The notes: a model not told the origin generated them from the letters alone. Positions 1 to 11,157 are shown, numbered from the stretch's first letter. The stretch: DNA of 64,000 bases from Pogona vitticeps (GCF_051106095.1 NC_135785.1:226972545-227036544); one strand, 5' to 3'. A program made the numbers and translations.

Positions 1-653
1 GGCTGCCTTTGAGGCTGATGCGGAGACTTCAGGTGGTGCAGAATGTGGCGGCCAGACTCCTTACCAGAGTGAGAAAATTCCAACACATCTCTCCAATGCT
101 GGCTGCACTGCACTGGCTGCCCATCTGTTTCCGCGTCAACTTCAAAGTTTTAATGCTTACTGATAAGGCCCTAAACAGCTTCGGACCTCAATATTTGGCG
201 GAACGCCTGCTTCCACCAAGGTCCACACGGATCACCCGCGCGAGCCAGGAGGTGAGGCTGAGGAGCCTGACGCTGAGAGAGGCCCGGAAGGAGAAGACAC
301 AAAACCGGGCCTTCTCGGTGGTGGCTCCTCGCCTCTGGAACAATATCCCTCCAGAGATTCGCGCGGCCCCTACACTGGGCATCTTTAAAACCCGATTAAA
401 AACATGGTTGTTTATCCAGGCCTTCCCTCCAGCCAATCCTTGATTTTCCTTTACTTTTCTATTTTTATTTTATTTTGTATTATTATGTATTTGATATTGT
501 TTTTACTTTCTGATTTTATATTGGAAGCCACCTAGAGTGGACTGTTGGTCCAGATAGGCGGGATAAAAATCAAATAAATAAATAACTAAATAACTAAATA
601 ACTAAATAACTAAATAACTAAATAACTAAATAACTAAATAACTAAATAAATAA
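1..653 (+). mobile_element. L2-like LINE, 3' end (C-terminus of ORF2 plus tail)
   Basis: An open frame runs from the window edge to a stop at 441-443 and encodes the C-terminal end of a non-LTR retrotransposon reverse transcriptase. It contains LQVVQNVAARLL, the block ALHWLPI, an AFSVVAPRLWNNIP block and a final KTWLFIQAF. The same blocks recur in the longer copy at 36903-38222, where the FDTIDH, GVPQGS and YADD motifs support the L2 group. The 3' untranslated part carries the recurrent 'cctagagtgg ... gataggcggg' tail and ends in an AT-rich octanucleotide array (about 585-652). No stop interrupts the visible frame, so the copy is fairly young. The element continues to the left of the window. 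Confidence 0.85.
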
Positions 654-924
654 AAAAAAAGCTAAAGACCCATCTCTTCAGGCAGGCTTTTAACAATTAC
701 AACTGAATCCTTGAACCCCAATTAAGCAGAAATTTTAATCTTTCAATGTTTTCATGTTTTAATCTTTTAATTGCATTTTAAATTCTATATTGTTTAATTT
801 ATCTTTAAAATTTAACTTATTGTGTTTGTAGATTGTGTAAATTTTAACGTTGTGAGCCACTTTGGGTCCCTTGTTGGGAGAAATGTGGCATATAAATAAA
901 ACTAATAAATAAATAAATAAATTT
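654..924 (+). mobile_element. L2-like LINE 3' tail, second in a row
   Basis: The first codons after the A-rich stretch read KLKTHLFRQAF and then stop, which is the very end of an L2-like ORF2. A 3' untranslated stretch follows with 'gagccactttgggtccc', and the copy ends in TAAA-type repeats at about 895-922. It is severely 5' truncated. It abuts the simple-sequence tail of the preceding copy, which suggests insertion into that tail. Confidence 0.7.
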
Positions 925-1290
925 GATGGGGACATGGGAGAAGGCCTTCTCCATTGCTGCTCCCAGACTCTGCAGCTCTCCCACAGGAGGCTAAGCTGGG
1001 CTCATCTTTATTGTCCTACTGCAAGCAAGCAACGACCTTTCTCTTCAGACTGGCTTTCCCTGAGTGACTGGCTACTGAGTGAGGTTTTTATATGAACTGT
1101 TGTACCTTACTGCTTTGAATGTATTTTGTTGTTGCTTATGTTGTTTAATATTGTATTTGTTTGATCCTCTTTGTATTGTATACTCACTGTTGTTAATGTG
1201 AATACTATATTTTAACTGTTGTAAGCTGCTTTGAGTTCTTCTTAAGGAGAAAGGCAGGTTAATTAAATTAAATTAAATTAAATAGTATCT
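925..1290 (+). mobile_element. L2-like LINE 3' end, third in a row
   Basis: The block EKAFSIAAPRL near 940-975 and FLFRLAFPE followed by a stop near 1040-1062 match the end of an L2-like ORF2. Stops and a frame shift between the two blocks show that it is older than the copy at the window start. The tail has 'gctgctttgagttcttc' and ends in an ATTAA-type pentanucleotide array (1258-1283). Confidence 0.65.
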
Positions 1291-3310
1291 TGTGATGATA
1301 TTCCAGCACATCCTTTGACATATGGAAGGTCTTTTAATTTTCTGAAAAGATTCTGTCCTATTTTTCCTAATTTTTCAGCAAATTATTATTCACTGACAAT
1401 GGTTCTTTGTATCCCACAAAACACATCTTGTTTCCTCAATCTTCCTTTGGTGCTATTTATGAAATTAGTCCTATGTGGCCCTTTTATACTATTTGTGATG
1501 CGTGTGGGAGTCATGCTATGTAAATGATTTCAAGATCAGTTCTAAAAGAAGTAGCTGTGCCAACCAAAATTTCTATACCACTTGGTTTATTACAACACAT
1601 TGCAATTCTGTCTTTATTTAGAATGACCTTGCTATCTTACAGTGTTTTTGCTCGCCTTGGATTTTTAACTCTCATCATGCTTTCCAAACCCTTTTTATAA
1701 AATAAACAGAAAATAACCTTTATGAACCACATTATATATATGCATTATGAGCACAATCTACTCAAGAATATTAAAAGTCACATATTTATCTACCATTTAG
1801 ACATTTTTTAAAAAGTGAAAAGCTGCACAAAACTGTGTAATTGTCAGTGTTACAACCAATCCTAGTTTCAAATGCTGTGATCTTGGAAATCTCTGTATGT
1901 CCAAGAGTATACCAAAACAAGAGAGTAGTACTTTAGCACTATAATGGTTCATTCAAGACTATCTCAAAATGTACATCATTTGTTTGCTTTTAAGAAAAGG
2001 TCTTTCCCAAGGACAGAGTGGAAGTTGTAGCTAGCTACAATAATAAAGCACTTCAACTCTCATGTAAGGATTCCTAAGATGCATTCATCTGAATGTACAG
2101 CAATACCAATGTGGCAGTTTCAGAGCCACTTGAGTTATGACTCCAGGCCAGATAACCTAGAGTTGGGTGCATGATGTACATATTAATCTATAAAGAAGCG
2201 TAACATGTCCATAAGAATGGACTAGGCTGCTTTCAGACAGATGGCTTCAATGGTGTACTGGAGCTAGGGCTCACAGGGTTAAAGTCTGGGGGCTCTCTGA
2301 GTAGCAAGAAATACAACATTTTCCACCACCACCCTGGACTTGCCTGATTCCCTCTGAGCTTACATGCAGTCCTCATAAGATCTGGGAGAGAAGTGGATCT
2401 TCCTAGAATGTTGTTGCAATCTTTCCATACTGTAATGCAAGTATCTGAGGGTGGTTTTTCTCTTGAATGGGTAATAAAGAGCTATTAACTTTATAAAACA
2501 CCTGTTCTTATTTTATTAATCTTTAATTAATCTTAAATTAAACTTTATAAAACACCTGTTCCTCTTTTATTAATTCAAATCAGCTGCTTGAATTTTTATG
2601 TCCTCCTCTTTGGGAGGATGTATAGGGAAACAATCACAATGATTGACTGCACTTCCAGATTTACCACATTACCAGGCAGCTCCAAGAACTACAAATCGAA
2701 GGTCTCACAAGTGATGTAAGCTAGCATATAGAAAGACATTAATTTGCCCATGTTTTCTGAGAAAAGATTGATATGTGGTCTGAATGTCTATACTTATATC
2801 TTCATGGTTATATCTTCAACCATAATGTTTTGATTTCAAAACTTGAAGTTCTCTTTGATCTCTTTGAGGAATAGACACGCACACACATGCACACACACTT
2901 TAAACTACTTTGAGATCCTTAATCATGGACCCTTTGTAACATCTCATGAAAGAGTACTACAACAGCCATGTCTGTAGGCACACCAAGAAGGATTTGAACA
3001 CCTGACAGACAAGACAGAGGAAGCCATTAGAGATAACATATCCACTATAACAGGGATTCAGCCTGATTCTACCCAATGACTTATAACTTAGACATTTTGA
3101 ATGTGATCCCTTCTGACATGGTTTGGCAAACCATGTCCATCACCATAGGGCCCTACATTGCACAAGCCATGGTGCAGAAAATAGTGAATTTACTGCAAGT
3201 ACCCTTGGCCAGAGACAGAAGGATGGCTGGAGCAATAGGAAGCACATCCCCATTCATATCATGATGCTGTGGAGAATGAGCAAGAGATAAGAGGGTCCAG
3301 TTGGGCATTA
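1291..3310. other. Unique AT-rich DNA, no gene seen
   Basis: I recognise no coding or mobile sequence here. Small open frames (e.g. 1315-1527) show no family motif. A local duplication of roughly 54 bp lies at 2487-2570, where the phrase 'ataaaacacctgttc' occurs twice. A short CA run lies near 2880. Confidence 0.5.
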
Positions 3311-3490
3311 TATTCATTCATTCATTCATTCATTCATTCATTCATCCATCCATCCATCCATCCATCCATCCATCCATCCATCCATCCATCCATCCATCCA
3401 TCCATCCATCCATCCATCCATTCATTCATTCATTCAACTTATAGGCTGCCCACTCTACCCAAAGGTCTCTGGGCAGCTTACAACAAACAT
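3311..3490 (-). mobile_element. L2-like tail with ATTC/ATCC microsatellite
   Basis: A tetranucleotide array (ATTC, then ATCC, then ATTC; 3313-3436) is followed by 'gctgcccactctaccc' and 'ctctgggcagctta'. That is the reverse complement of a recurrent L2-like 3' tail. Only the tail survives. The open frame across it encodes an HPSI repeat and is a microsatellite artefact. Confidence 0.6.
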
Positions 3491-4455
3491 AGAAGACATC
3501 TTGCCATATGTATAAAACATACATAGCCATAAACAGATGAGTATCCTCAAAAGGGAATGATGACAATATCATTGCTGTTTATGATCAAATAACTTGCTCT
3601 TAACTACTTCAATAGAAAGTTACCTTGTTGTGTTCCATGTTTCCTAGGGAAGTGAATTATTGGGAGGTGAAGAGACTGGCCCTAAAACTGTGCAGTTGTG
3701 GAAGGCAAGGCTAATTTGGTAGGCTATTTTATGGGTTGAATCTTAAGACATTTATCTAGAGGAAGGTCTAATGAAGCCAGAGTTGTGAAAGCAGTTGCTG
3801 TATCCTCGTTTCTTTATTGTACAAGAGTCCTCTTCACTAATAATACCAATCTACAGGCTGATATTTCTCTTTAAGGAATGTGTGGGCTGAGTGGTGAAAG
3901 TGGGCTGCAATTAGGCTACAATTAACTTTGGAGGAGTCCCTCATGTTAAACAACCGAGGCTAATTTTCACTACTCCCCAGCCATTAAACACCTTTTTATA
4001 TTGCAAAAGATCTAGGAAAAACACTCTGATTGTCTCCTCCTCTTTTCTGCAGCTGAATAGATTTCTTGACTTAAGAACAGATGTTTTTCCTTTCATACTA
4101 AGCATGAGAAGTCCCACCTGTTCTGCCGTATTAAGCACTTTGAAAAAATATTCATTTAATATGCGAGTCCAATGGAGAATCTTGTGGCAGCTTGAAGACT
4201 ATCAAGTATTGTTTGGTATTAGCATTTGTGGTATGAAGCCCATTTAACCAAAAGCTCATGGCAAATTTGTTAATCTCTAAGATGTGACAAGATTTTCTGT
4301 TGTATTTGTTGTAACAGATTCCTGTAGCTACCACTCGGAAATCAAAGCGATTCAATGAGAAAATAGATATTCTGCATATAAAACAGTATGTATGAAAGAT
4401 AGGACAATATGTCTGACCCAGGCCTTGCACATGTTACCCTTTTGAACTGCAGCAT
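3491..4455. other. Unique sequence, nothing recognised
   Basis: I see no coding, RNA or repeat signature on either strand. The short open frames present are uninterrupted by chance. Confidence 0.45.
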
Positions 4456-4461
4456 AGAGAT

Positions 4462-4597
4462 GGGGTGGTAATAATAATAATAATCATAATCAAAATCATA
4501 AATAATAATCATAATAATCATAATGGTGATGATGGTGACGATGACGATGACGAAGACGAAGACGAAGACGAAGACGAAGACGAAGACGAAGAAGAAG
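4462..4597. repeat. Compound microsatellite (AAT-type then GATGAC/GAAGAC)
   Basis: An AATAAT/ATCATA-type array grades into a hexanucleotide GACGAA array and ends in GAAGAAGAAG. In one frame it reads as a run of Asp and Glu, and in the other direction as Phe-Val or Arg-Leu runs. All of these are products of the repeat. Its last bases form one copy of the direct repeat flanking the next element. Confidence 0.85.
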
Positions 4598-4842
4598 GGT
4601 TGTTCTGGGTTTTTCGTGCTCTTTGGCCGTGTTGTGAAGGTTGTTCTTCCTGACGTTTTGCCAGTCTCTGTGGCGGGCATCTTCAGAGGACAGCAAACTG
4701 TGCACAGGTTGCTGTCCTCTGAAGATGCCGGCCACAGAGACTGGCGAAACGTCAGGAAGAACAACCTTCAGAACACGGCCAAAGAGCCCGAAAAACCCAG
4801 AACAACCATTAGATCCAGGCCGTGAAAGCCTTCGCGAATATA
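4598..4842. mobile_element. Penelope-like terminal-repeat unit, inverted dimer
   Basis: Two arms of about 105-130 bp face each other head to head (4598-4695 inverted against 4709-4842). Both carry the block that recurs at 17775, 19339 and 23925. The right arm ends with TTCGCGAATATA; the left arm lacks that terminus and starts at GGTTGTTCTGGG. A 9-bp AAGAAGAAG lies directly on both sides (4589-4597 and 4843-4851), as expected of a target-site duplication, although the surrounding GAAGAA simple sequence makes this less certain. Assignment to Penelope-like elements is from memory of similar vertebrate repeats plus the hammerhead-like core. No reverse transcriptase or GIY-YIG sequence is present here. 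Confidence 0.55.
4711..4760 (+). ncRNA. Hammerhead-ribozyme-like motif
   Basis: The order of parts is that of a hammerhead core. TCCT (4715-4718) could pair with AGGA (4754-4757) as stem I. CTGAAGA lies at 4719-4725. GCCGG (4727-4731) can pair with CTGGC (4741-4745) as stem II. GAAAC (4746-4750) is followed directly by GTC (4751-4753). ACGT at the junction is self-complementary, which would suit a dimeric stem III. One extra T (4726) separates CTGAAGA from stem II, so the core is not canonical. Hammerheads are known in Penelope-like terminal repeats. Activity is inference. Confidence 0.35.
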
Positions 4843-4848
4843 AAGAAG

Positions 4849-5170
4849 AAGAACCTTTATTGGCATATAAAATAAACATAGTCATTGTTAGGTACAGGGC
4901 TTCACCTCCTAACAATTGATTCAAGGAAAACAGCTACTTGTTCCATAATGCCAACCATCTCCACTGATAACATAAAATGGACCTTGTTCAGATCGGATTT
5001 CCCCTCCAGCTTTAATAATATTGAGGTGACATACTTTTTGCGGCAGGCCTGATGAAGCGGACAGGGCAAGAGCATGTGAGTGAGGGTTTCCAAAGCACCC
5101 TACTCACATGAAATAAGGGGTTCCGTTATACTATACCTACCATACAGCACCAGGCATGACATTACATCTG
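4849..5170 (-). mobile_element. Non-LTR retrotransposon, 3' end (family unresolved)
   Basis: On the minus strand 4902-5093 encodes ETLTHMLLPCPLHQACRKKY, which resembles the Cys/His stretch found after the reverse transcriptase in several LINE clades (H-x4-C with downstream basic residues). The 3' end reads 'ccaataaaggttcttcttc' in sense orientation. I cannot assign the clade. It lies immediately beside the palindromic unit at 4598-4842, and the two share the GAAGAAGAA junction. Confidence 0.45.
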
Positions 5171-5287
5171 GCCAGAGAAAATTTCATAGCCAGCATGGCT
5201 CCTGGCCATATGGCCAGAAGAATCTAAGGGCTATAGTCCAAAGAAAATGATATTTCTTAAGTCTCGTCTGACCTAAATCAAGCAGCA

Positions 5288-5345
5288 ATCAATAATCTTA
5301 CAACTGCAGAGCTACAAGGGACCCTATGGATCACAAAATCCAGTC
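5288..5345 (-). mobile_element. CR1-like 3' untranslated scrap
   Basis: In reverse complement the stretch reads like the CR1 3' region (a 'gactggattttgtgatcc' then 'gggtcccttgtagctctg' arrangement). No coding sequence accompanies it. Short and old. Confidence 0.35.
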
Positions 5346-5936
5346 CCACTTGTGGAGATGGTACTTAACACCGATAAAACTAAATAAAATAGATTCTGAA
5401 TATGAGATTCGTACTCCAAGATGAGCTGGAGATGACTCAGGCAGACCTTCCTGTTTGAGAAATCACTCTTTAGAGGAATCCCCTGCCCGAGTCTTAAAGA
5501 CCAATGACAAAACAAAACAATTTTCAGATTGTGTGGAAAGGAAAAAGCTTCTCTTATATACTCAGATACTTTCCACAGTTAAGGAACTCCATCTTCTGAT
5601 GATGAATTAGCTGTATCATTTTCTGCCCTAAATGCCACATAAATTTCCTGGTACTTAGTTGGTTTATGCTTATAAGAAGAGAATGCTGAGCACTTGAGCT
5701 TTGTAGGAAAATATTTGGTGCTTTGTAGGAAAATATTTGGCCTTCCTTGTTTGGTGTTTCCCCCACCACCACCCTGAAGAAATTCCCATTTTCCAGCTTT
5801 TTCTGTGAACACTATTTATTTCATCAAAAGTTAATATAAAATATATGCATCTCTTTGGTTGGGTGTGGGGAGTTCTTTCACTGGTTGTGACCTGCCCTGT
5901 ATAATGAGTTTCCAATAGATGGGCAGTATGCAGTGA
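5346..5936. other. Unique sequence with a small tandem duplication
   Basis: No gene recognised. A unit of about 20 bp containing 'taggaaaatatttgg' occurs twice in tandem at about 5700-5740. Confidence 0.45.
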
Positions 5937-6024
<88 letters not shown>

Positions 6025-6025
6025 A
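5937..6025. repeat. (GAAA)n microsatellite
   Basis: About 88 bp of near-perfect GAAA tetranucleotide. It generates a Phe-Leu-Ser repeat frame on the minus strand that should not be taken for a protein. Confidence 0.95.
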
Positions 6026-6068
6026 TTGAATGGTCCACCTAAATGTTCAGCTTAGTGGCCACTGTGCA

Positions 6069-6202
6069 ATGGTTCTTAACCTTTGTTACTCAGGTGTTTT
6101 TGAGCTGCAACTCCTAGAAACCCCAGCCAGCACAGCTGGTGGTGAAGGCTTTTGGGAGTTGCAGTCCAAGAACACCTGAGCAACCCAAGGTTAAGAACCA
6201 GT
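6069..6202. mobile_element. hAT-like MITE (palindromic)
   Basis: The ends are inverted: 'atggttcttaacc' with 'ctcaggtgttttt' at left, and the complements 'aagaacacctgagcaa' and 'ggttaagaaccagtg' at right. The inner part has the 'gagttgcagtcc' phrase common in vertebrate hAT MITEs. The terminal sequence resembles that of the element at 33257-33787. I could not define a clean 8-bp target duplication. No coding capacity. Confidence 0.6.
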
Positions 6203-7900
6203 GAGCTACTGTATCACAACCTCAAGACATGTTTTGGCACCTTGAGACTCATATCCAAAATGAAGAGGTGTGCTAGCACCATTCTACACATTACCAAAGA
6301 ATGATTTTTAAACCATGTATAAAATAACTCTGGCTCTTGATGCTAAATTGCTTGGAAAAGTTCATCCTGTTTCTCTGAGCCTCGGTAGAATAGTAGTGCT
6401 TAAAGCTGCTTTGAAAAGCTTGCCTGCCTAATTTCCAAGGCAATTAAGATCCTCAAATGACAAGACAAAGTCATTTTTATTTTTCTGCCTGCCTGACTTA
6501 ATTGTCCTGAGACTGACATGAACAGAAAAGCAAAGTTCCTTTTGTTACATCATCACATACATCTTCCCATTTAATAGACTAAAACTGATGTAGTAATTGC
6601 TTGGTACATGATTGCTAAAGTGGGCAAGAAATTATATATATATTGACAATTCAGATGTTTTGAGGATGAGACTATCAATGGCTACTAGTCATGGCAGCTA
6701 AATGTTAGCAGCTTTATATTAGCAGTTGTAGCAAATATATGCTGCCTCTTGGATGAGGACCAAAATGCTAATTAAGAATTTCTTCAAATCATATCTGAAT
6801 GCTTTTCTGAGGCAGTGGAAGATTGCACCTCAATACAGAGTGGCCACTTGCATGTTGACTTCCCCTAGAAAGGAAAAATCCATTATTTAAAAGTAGGATG
6901 AAAGTGGACGAAAACCTGCAAACAATTTGTACATGCTAAGTTCCATCTACACCTATACAGTATATGTTGAAAGAGTTTCTGCTATTTAAAGAGAAATACC
7001 AAGGCCAAAATCCTGTTGCTTAGTGTAGTAAATTGCACTAAGTAGGCCAATTAAATCAATGGGGATTTGATGAGTTAACTCCTCTGGCAGTTTCAGTTAT
7101 TCAAATGGGCCTACTGGAGCTGTTTGTTTGTTTGTTTAAATTATTTTTTCCACACCTTTCTTAAAAGGATCCATGCTAAAAAAAATTTGCAGATAGAGTA
7201 TGCCTGTTTGAATCAAGGGACCTTATGAAGGAACTGACTCACTAAATCCCAAATGATTAAAGCACGGAATGGTAATAAGTTTCTGATACTCTGTGCCACA
7301 GTAGCCCCTCAAACATTGGAGGCAGTGAAACACATGAAACAATTTTCATAATGGTGGTTGTTTTTGCTTTCCATGGATTTGCAAACATGATAAAGAAATT
7401 TGGAAAAAAAAGCATAGGAGCTCTGGCAGGGGATAACGAATGTGTTTCCTCTAGCCAGAGGTGTTTTTTGTTTTGTTTTGTTTTTTTAGTTTAGGCATAG
7501 AAAATTAAGGTTTCTTTTGGGAGAAAAGAAGAAACAGACAATGGTTCCACCCGCAGCTGTTATAGATTAAGCTTCCAAGAAAATTGAAAACATTAATGCA
7601 AACAATATGGTAAGGATTGTTTATCTTTTCCCTTACGTTCAATAACAATGTGCCTTTTCATCAGTAGTCACCAAATTTTCCCATTATATATATATTTAGA
7701 AACAATCAAAGTCTTTGTTCTGTGGTAATATAAATTGTAGGCTCCTGGGAAGCAGGAAACAAATAAGCCTGCAAACAATGATAAAAGAGGAAGCACTCCT
7801 GCAGCAGGAATATCCCAAGACATCCTTCAACATAGAACTGAAATTTAACATGCTATTCCATTAAGATAAATGAATGAAGGCTTTGTGAGGTGATTCTGGA
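6203..7900. other. Unique AT-rich sequence
   Basis: No coding or mobile sequence recognised. A short TTTG run lies at 7122-7137 and a TTTTG run at 7465-7487. Confidence 0.45.
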
Positions 7901-7902
7901 AC

Positions 7903-8100
7903 ACTGGTTGTTGTCACTGTTCTGTCCTGTCAAGTTGGAACTGAACTATATCAACCCTAACAAGACTTTCAAGATATAGCAGATACTTCAGGAGTGGTTT
8001 TACCAGTTCCACTCCCCCAATGAGTTTCCATGACCAAGTGTGGACTTGAACACTGTTTTCCAGAGTCCTAGTCTGTCACTCTGTCCACTATACCACACTG
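7903..8100 (-). mobile_element. tRNA-derived SINE
   Basis: In reverse complement it begins 'tggtatagtggacagag', an A-box-like start, then 'gtgttcaagtcc', a B-box-like element. The body continues 'ctggtaaaaccactcct', and the 3' part ends with a 'ccaacttgacagg' phrase. The body is shared with copies at 22267-22450 and 48519-48692. SINEs of this kind are copied by a partner LINE and encode no protein. Confidence 0.7.
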
Positions 8101-8339
8101 GGATACTCTAGGAGCATTGTTTGGGGAGGGGGGTTGTCCAAATACAGAACATCACAATATTTCATCCAACATATATGCCTAGGTGTGACATTCTGCTTAC
8201 CCTCAATGTTCACCTCATAGTAATGAGTTCACCTCATAGTCTGGGCCAAACCTTCTGGGACCTTGAAGCCTGAATGAAGGACATTGCTCCCCTGCACCAT
8301 ATGTGGGGATGCTGATGCAGAACTCTATGTTGAGGGAAC

Positions 8340-8385
8340 ATCTGTAGGCATCCTTCAGTCTCGAGAGACTATGACAATTGAGGGA
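8340..8385. repeat. Possible interspersed-repeat terminus
   Basis: The phrase 'catccttcagtctcgagaga' contains a CTCGAG-centred palindrome (tctcgaga). I associate it with a dispersed squamate repeat, but no second copy is in the window. Confidence 0.25.
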
Positions 8386-9379
8386 AAGAAAGTATGTTAA
8401 ATTAACAATGAAGTATTTTTATATTAAAACTCTGAAGTGTCCTGTCTTTCACTAATAGCAAATGAGGTAGTAAACCTGTTTTCCTCCTCTATGATAGAAA
8501 TAATGAAATATAAATAACATAATTACAATATAACTATTTTGATAATAGTTGCAAACATGTTATATAAGGTCTACACCCTTCTTTGGTCAATCCTAAGGGG
8601 TTTTGTTTTCAAATGTAACCCAAAATAACATGTAATGAGCAATGAAAAGCATCAATTTAAAAAAAAACTGTATTAAACTCCAAGAATGAATTGCTTTTGA
8701 AATACCATACCCCAAATCTTATTAGTTACGTCTGCCAGCATTTACACAACTGAAGAAAATCTTAACTACAAATTGCTGCAAGAATGAGAAAACACAACTT
8801 GCTACAGCACATGCCTAGGCTGATTTCCTAACTTGCAGCAATTCATCACCAAGGTTTATACCAATTGCAAGATTTGCACCAGTATAATAGGATTACAGCA
8901 TATAACTAGCATTAACAGAAACACACTGCATTTAAAAAGTAACTTGCCAAGCTCTCATCAGTTTGTTTGTCTGACTGTTCGTTTTCCCACCTCATTCCAC
9001 TTTCCTCCTTTAGCTTCTCTCGTCTTGAAAACAGATGTTTTCTTCCAATAAATTTGGCATGGAAAGAAGCTAGGCTGTTTTAACTTCCTCAATTAAGGTA
9101 TTTAAAGCTTTGAAAATGGTTGCACTTGGGACAGCATTAAGAAGAACAAAATGTGCTTCCCTCTGTCTTCACTCTCTTCTCTGAGGGGAAACAGCCAACC
9201 CATTTGTTCTATGTGGTGGTGAAAGACCATCTGTTGAATTAGATGTAAAAGGCAAGGCCTTGTTTTTGTTGTTTTGTTGTTGTTTTATAATACTACACAG
9301 CTTCTTGTTACAGTCACTGCAATGTCAATGAACTAAAGTGGACTGAAATGCGATATTTTCAGTCAGACATTTGAGAGAC
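8386..9379. other. Unique sequence, no gene recognised
   Basis: No motif-bearing frame. A TTTTGTTG-type run lies at about 9260-9285. Confidence 0.4.
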
Positions 9380-9585
9380 AGTGCTGAAGGAGAGTTTTGT
9401 GGATACCCTGGACTGCCAGAAAGACAAATAAGTGGACCCTAGAACAAATCAAGCCTGAGCTATCTCAGAAGCAAAAATGTTGAAACTGAGGCTGTCCTAC
9501 TTCAGGCACTTCATAAGGCAAAATCCACTTTTGGACCTTGACAATCAAGACTGATTTTGGAAAAGGTTGAGGGCAGTAGGAAGAG
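9380..9585 (+). mobile_element. RTE/BovB-related LINE, 3' coding scrap
   Basis: It shares a long gapped match with 38470-38790: 'tggactgccagaaagaca', 'caaatcaagcc', 'gaaactgag.ctgtcctact', then a gtGGaAGg-type stretch. Translated, it follows the end of RTE-clade ORFs (KMLKLRLSYF then R and G-rich blocks). Frames are broken in several places and there is no 3' tail. Confidence 0.5.
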
Positions 9586-9655
9586 TTTAGTCTTGAGAAA
9601 AGAAGTTCGAGGAATGATATGTTAGCACATTTCAAATACAGTAAGATGGGATCAG
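9586..9655 (+). mobile_element. CR1 LINE scrap
   Basis: The stretch translates as SLEKRSSRNDMLAHFKYS, matching the SLEKRRLRGDMIALFKYLKG block of CR1 reverse transcriptase C-termini. About 70 bp survive. Confidence 0.5.
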
Positions 9656-9724
9656 TATCTGTAGTGGTCACAAAATGAGAAGGCTCATAGTTTAGGTGAT
9701 CACAAGTAATTAAGAAAGCAATTA

Positions 9725-10233
9725 CAGTGGGGTCTTGACTTAAGAACGGCTCGAGTTAAGAACATTTTGACTTAAGAACCACTCTCATAGGAAAATATTG
9801 ACTTGACTTACATACTTAGATTTGAGTTACAAACTGAAAAAAACCCACGTGGGAGGCAGGGAAAGTGCAAAATTTGAACTTTCAGTTAACTGTTGGCCAG
9901 TGAAAAGGGTGCCTGTCTGCTTCCTCACTCCTTCCAGCGTTTAGAGAGTGGATTGGGAGACAGTCTTCAGACTGCCTGGTACTGCCTGGACTGTATTTTC
10001 CCTGCCTTCCCTGAACCTTTCTTGACCTAAGAAAAAAAGAAACAAAATATCCCCCTCTAGTGGTCGAAGGCGGAATAGCAGCTTCCCATTAGTTTCTATG
10101 GACGGAAAAGAGCAGATACGGATCAAATGGTTTTCAATGCATTCCTATGGGAAATGCAGATTTGACCTGCAAACTTTTTGACTTGAGAACCGCCTTCCAA
10201 TACGGATTAAGTTCTCAAGTCAAGACCCCACTG
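9725..10233. mobile_element. Tigger/pogo-like non-autonomous DNA transposon, copy 1
   Basis: Ends are inverted repeats starting CAGTGGGGTCTTGACTT, flanked on both sides by TA (9723-9724 and 10234-10235), as expected of Tc1/mariner-superfamily insertions. Length 509 bp. The right part contains 'ctctagtggtcgaaggcgga'. The open frame inside (9941-10126, minus) also appears in copy 2 and has no transposase motif, so I treat it as incidental. It pairs with the inverted copy at 10654-11157. Confidence 0.8.
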
Positions 10234-10653
10234 TAGTGTTAGAGAGAGAAGTTAAGAAGTCAGTCACATACAGAGATGTCTGCCAGCAGAGTCCTCCACA
10301 CACACCACTCCATACACCACTCTAGACAACATGCTCAGGAAGACTCCCTTTTATTAACCTTACAGATTGTTGATAGTATACAGATAGTTGACAGAATTCA
10401 GATAGGATACTGGTTAAATAATGCCAGTTAGAATTGGCCCAAAAGAGCCTTTGAAGTTAGCTCTCTATCTCTATGAGAAAGAGGAAGAATGGCTAGCAGC
10501 TCCTCTCAGAAGCAGCTGCGTTATATCCAGGAGAGTGTGCGCTACACTGAAAAACAGACAACCTTGGGAAGGGCCCCCCACAAGTATCCACTGATTCATG
10601 TATCCACTGCCTGAAAATACTAAATAAAACCCTGAGAAATAAGTGTGGATATA
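10234..10653. other. Spacer between two inverted transposon copies
   Basis: About 420 bp of sequence between the arms. It does not resemble either arm, and I recognise nothing in it. Confidence 0.6.
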
Positions 10654-11157
10654 CAGTGGGGTCTTGACTTGAGAACTTAATTCGTGTTGGAAGGCGGTTC
10701 TCAAGTCAAAAAGTTCTCAGGTCAAATCTGCATTTCCCATAGGAATGCATTGAAAACCATTTGATCCGTATCTGCTCTTTTCCGTCCATAGAAACTAATG
10801 GGAAGCTGCTATTCCGCCTTCGACCACTAGAGGGGGATATTTTGTTTCTTTTTTTCTTAGGTCAAGAAAGGTTCAGGGAAGGCAGGGAAAATATAGTCCA
10901 GGCAGTACCAGGCAGTCTGAAGACTCCCAATCCACTCTCTAAATGCTGGGAGGAGTGAGGAAGCAGACAGGCACCCTTTTCACTGGCCAACAGTTAACTG
11001 AAAGTTCAAATTTTGCACTTTCCCTGCCTCCCACATGGTTTTTTTCAGTTCTTAACTCAAATCTAAGTATGTAAGTCAAGTCAATATTTTCCTAAGAGAA
11101 TGGTTCTTAAGTCAAAATGTTCTTAACTCAGGCCGTTCTTAAGTCAAGACCCCACTG
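10654..11157. mobile_element. Tigger/pogo-like non-autonomous DNA transposon, copy 2 (inverted)
   Basis: Same 0.5-kb family as 9725-10233 but in opposite orientation, with the same termini and its own TA duplication (10652-10653 and 11158-11159). By eye the copies differ at few sites (for example a small length difference next to 'gattggga'), so both are young. The two form an inverted repeat with arms of about 500 bp. Confidence 0.8.

Noticed and set aside
3269-3526. HPSI-repeat protein
   Set aside because: Direct translation of an ATCC/ATTC microsatellite.
4465-4924. Acidic Asp-Glu-rich or Arg-Leu-rich proteins
   Set aside because: Translations of the GACGAA array fused by chance to the adjoining palindromic repeat.
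5670-6038. Hydrophobic Phe-Leu-Ser repeat protein, also at 35127-35504
   Set aside because: Translations of GAAA/TTTC microsatellites.
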